Below are positions 62,252 through 64,000 of a stretch of DNA of 64,000 bases, one piece after another (position 1 is the stretch's first letter; the number at the start of each line of letters is the position of its first letter). Source of the stretch: Rhinolophus ferrumequinum (Eukaryota > Chordata > Mammalia > Chiroptera > Rhinolophidae); the NCBI RefSeq assembly GCF_004115265.2, contig NC_046293.1, forward strand, positions 25,306,173-25,370,172, in the 5' to 3' direction. The position numbers and the translations under genes are program-made. The notes under the pieces are model-generated. The model was not told the origin of the DNA. It made no database searches and was given only the letters and a program-made list of their open reading frames with translations.

Positions 62252-63203
62252 TTTTTTTATTATTATTTCCCAGTTTATTCATAGTAAAGATAAAGATACA
62301 AATGTTTGCCACACATAATTGGTCATTGTGCTACTCGAGCCAATCCCTTGTTTCTGGGATTATGCACGTTGCTGAGCTGAGCTGCTCTGTCCTCGTGGAG
62401 GGGCTGGCACCCCTGCCCAGCTGTGCAGTGTGAGAAAAACTAATCCATGAGATTTCCATTCTATTACAGGCAGAGATTTAGAGATCAGCATTATTTTTGA
62501 AAGATTACAAATACAGACCATTCTGCTTAGGATAGAAAAGAATAAGACATCTAATTTTTAGTTTATTTCTCCAGTTTAGTCAGAACTGAGACCAAACTTC
62601 TTTGACAGCGTTGTATTGACTGTGCTCAGACTTATATTTTTCACTCAGTTAAAATTTTGAAATATTTACTTATAAGGTAATAACTGTCTTTGAAATTAAG
62701 CAGTTCACAAAGCAATTATTTTCCATACACATTCACATTTATTACTACTAAATAAGATATTCATAATTTCTCGAATTTCGATCTGAACATATAATTTGTG
62801 GTAATAAGATGTGGGTTCTAGTACAGATTTTATAATTCACTGTATGGTCGTAGACAAACCATTCTGGATCTCTGCCTTCACCCACATCTAAAAGGCATAA
62901 TAATACCTTTTTAAACCTACTTTATAGGCAAGTAGACATAAGATTTATGTGAAAACATTTTGCTAAAATTGTAACATTTTATCACATTAACTATTTTCTA
63001 ATACTTGATTTGCTTTTTATAATTTAACCAAAATAAAGATTGCATACTTTCAGACCTACAAAATTTGGCAGTTATACAGGGTGAATTAAAATAGTAAAGC
63101 TAGTCATATAGTAAACCCATTCATCCATGTTCTCAATTACATTAAGAAATAGTAATTATAAAAATGGGTAAATTTTTGTGAAAATATTCCTATTTATTCT
63201 AGC

Positions 63204-63656
63204 TTAGGAGTTCTTGCCCATATCAATGGATTGTCTGGCATCGGCCATGGCATCCGGTACTTGAACAGTCATATTGTCCATAGATTTAGTCAAGCAGATT
63301 TGGCAGCCCAACCGGGATCTGTCTGTTAGCCCATAAGCCAGATCAAGCATGTCATTCTCCTCATCAGTGATTGCGTCTAACTTCTCATATATGTGCTTTT
63401 CAAAGATAAGGTGACAAGTAGAACAAGCCAAGGTTCCCTCACATGCACCAAAAGCATCAATATCTAGATTATTTTCAACCACAACATCTAGCAGAGAGTC
63501 ACCGACTTTTCCTTTGGTTGTTAATATTTCACCGTCACGGTTTAAAAAGTGGACTGTTATTTTATCTTTTGAGCCGCTCTGCTCAGGAACAAGGCGCCCC
63601 CCAGCGGCGGCCACGGAGGAGGCGCTCAGGAACAGGGCGCCCCCAGCGGCGGCCAT
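63204..63656 (-). CDS. Adrenodoxin-like open frame in FDX1 retrocopy
   Basis: 150 codons from the ATG at 63656 (an in-frame upstream ATG at 63779 would give 191). Adrenodoxin is the mitochondrial [2Fe-2S] electron carrier for steroidogenic P450s. The mature domain is essentially whole: [20 protein letters not shown], then [20 protein letters not shown]. The cluster cysteines are all present at 72, 78, 81 and 118 ([10 protein letters not shown] and LGCQIC), as is the acidic partner-binding stretch [16 protein letters not shown]. The transit-peptide region is shortened and rebuilt by a 43-bp tandem duplication, so mitochondrial import is doubtful. No promoter of its own was seen. It could be a pseudogene that has simply not decayed yet. 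Confidence 0.7.
   Translation of the reverse strand: MAAAGGALFLSASSVAAAGGRLVPEQSGSKDKITVHFLNRDGEILTTKGKVGDSLLDVVVENNLDIDAFGACEGTLACSTCHLIFEKHIYEKLDAITDEENDMLDLAYGLTDRSRLGCQICLTKSMDNMTVQVPDAMADARQSIDMGKNS
63581..63656 (-). repeat. 43-bp-period tandem duplication in FDX1 retrocopy
   Basis: GCTCAGGAAC(A/G) with a C-run and AGCGGCGGCCA(C/T) occurs at 63581-63614 and 63624-63656. In protein terms [11 protein letters not shown] is followed by [11 protein letters not shown]; the second copy is read in a shifted frame after its G-run. Confidence 0.85.
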
Positions 63657-63803
63657 AGCCCATAGTGTGGTAAGCACCGGATGCGACGCAGGCCGCACAG
63701 CAGCGGCCGCGAGAGGCTCCCGAGTGCTGGCGGACAGCTGCGCCGCCGCCTGACGCCCGTGGGCCACGGCAAAGGTCATGGCAGGCTGAGATCCGAAGTC
63801 CTC

Positions 63804-63817
63804 CTGCTGGGTCTTTT
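63804..63817. repeat. Target-site duplication, 5' side of FDX1 retrocopy
   Basis: CTGCTGGGTCTTTT, identical to 62238-62251. Confidence 0.9.
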
Positions 63818-64000
63818 GATGTGCCTACAAAACTGTCAATCCACACTACAGTTTTACTAGTATGTTCCAGAAGTAACCTCAAGAAGAAAAGAATCCTATG
63901 AGATTATGTTTGGAATGAGTAGTTCAATATAAATTTTGCCAAAATGATATAGTAAATTCAGGCAAATAAACATATACTAGTTATAATTAGTTAACTTAGC
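63818..64000. other. No feature recognised
   Basis: AT-rich flank of the FDX1 insertion. Confidence 0.4.

Larger units (their letters stand above)
62252..63803 (-). mobile_element. FDX1 processed retrocopy (whole insertion)
   Basis: L1-mediated retrocopy: intronless FDX1 cDNA on the minus strand with 5'UTR, coding region, about 950 nt of 3'UTR, a poly(A) signal AATAAA (plus-strand TTTATT, 62273-62278) about 15 nt before a tail (poly(T), to 62258), and 14-bp target-site duplications. Exact duplications and the preserved tail point to a fairly young insertion. The first part (63656-63803) is CpG-rich, as expected of the parent promoter-proximal exon. Confidence 0.93.

Overview
This is mammalian nuclear DNA, most likely from a bat. 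It is AT-rich, has long introns with GT-AG boundaries, and carries MIR, L2, hAT-Charlie, Tigger and ERVL-MaLR fossils. Two tRNA-derived SINEs of the bat Ves/Rhin type (26284-26521 and 38011-38184) with clean target-site duplications, plus a mariner remnant, favour Chiroptera; the family of bat cannot be fixed by eye.

One gene dominates. On the minus strand, 45949 down to 6891, lies a complete ovostatin gene (OVOS, alpha-2-macroglobulin family). I traced 35 coding exons by reading both strands against remembered chicken ovostatin and human A2M. All junctions are GT-AG, the phases agree, and the exons sum to 4353 nt (1450 residues plus stop). A TATA box at 46091-46100 and a signal-peptide exon mark the 5' end; the stop lies in the exon before a probable 3'UTR exon at about 6250-6668. 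The protein has the expected order: signal peptide, macroglobulin domains, bait region, CUB/thioester domain, receptor-binding domain. The thioester motif reads CGEP instead of CGEQ, so the internal thioester cannot form, and several nearby signature motifs have drifted too.

Left of the gene (1-6250) are a deleted mariner, a Tigger-like element, an L2, an antisense L1 tail and simple repeats. Its introns hold five kinds of old repeats, two solo MLT1-type LTR fossils, L1 tails and the two SINEs. To its right (46.1-64 kb) is intergenic DNA with MIR/L2/MER fragments, an L1 tail, a decayed UBE2S retrocopy (57719-58356, plus strand) and a well-preserved FDX1 (adrenodoxin) retrocopy (62252-63803, minus strand). 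The FDX1 copy has target-site duplications, a poly(A) tail, a full 3'UTR and an open frame retaining every iron-sulfur cysteine.

No RNA genes, CRISPR arrays or prokaryotic features were seen. The most interesting signal is the intact ovostatin with a chemically dead thioester; the FDX1 retrocopy is second.
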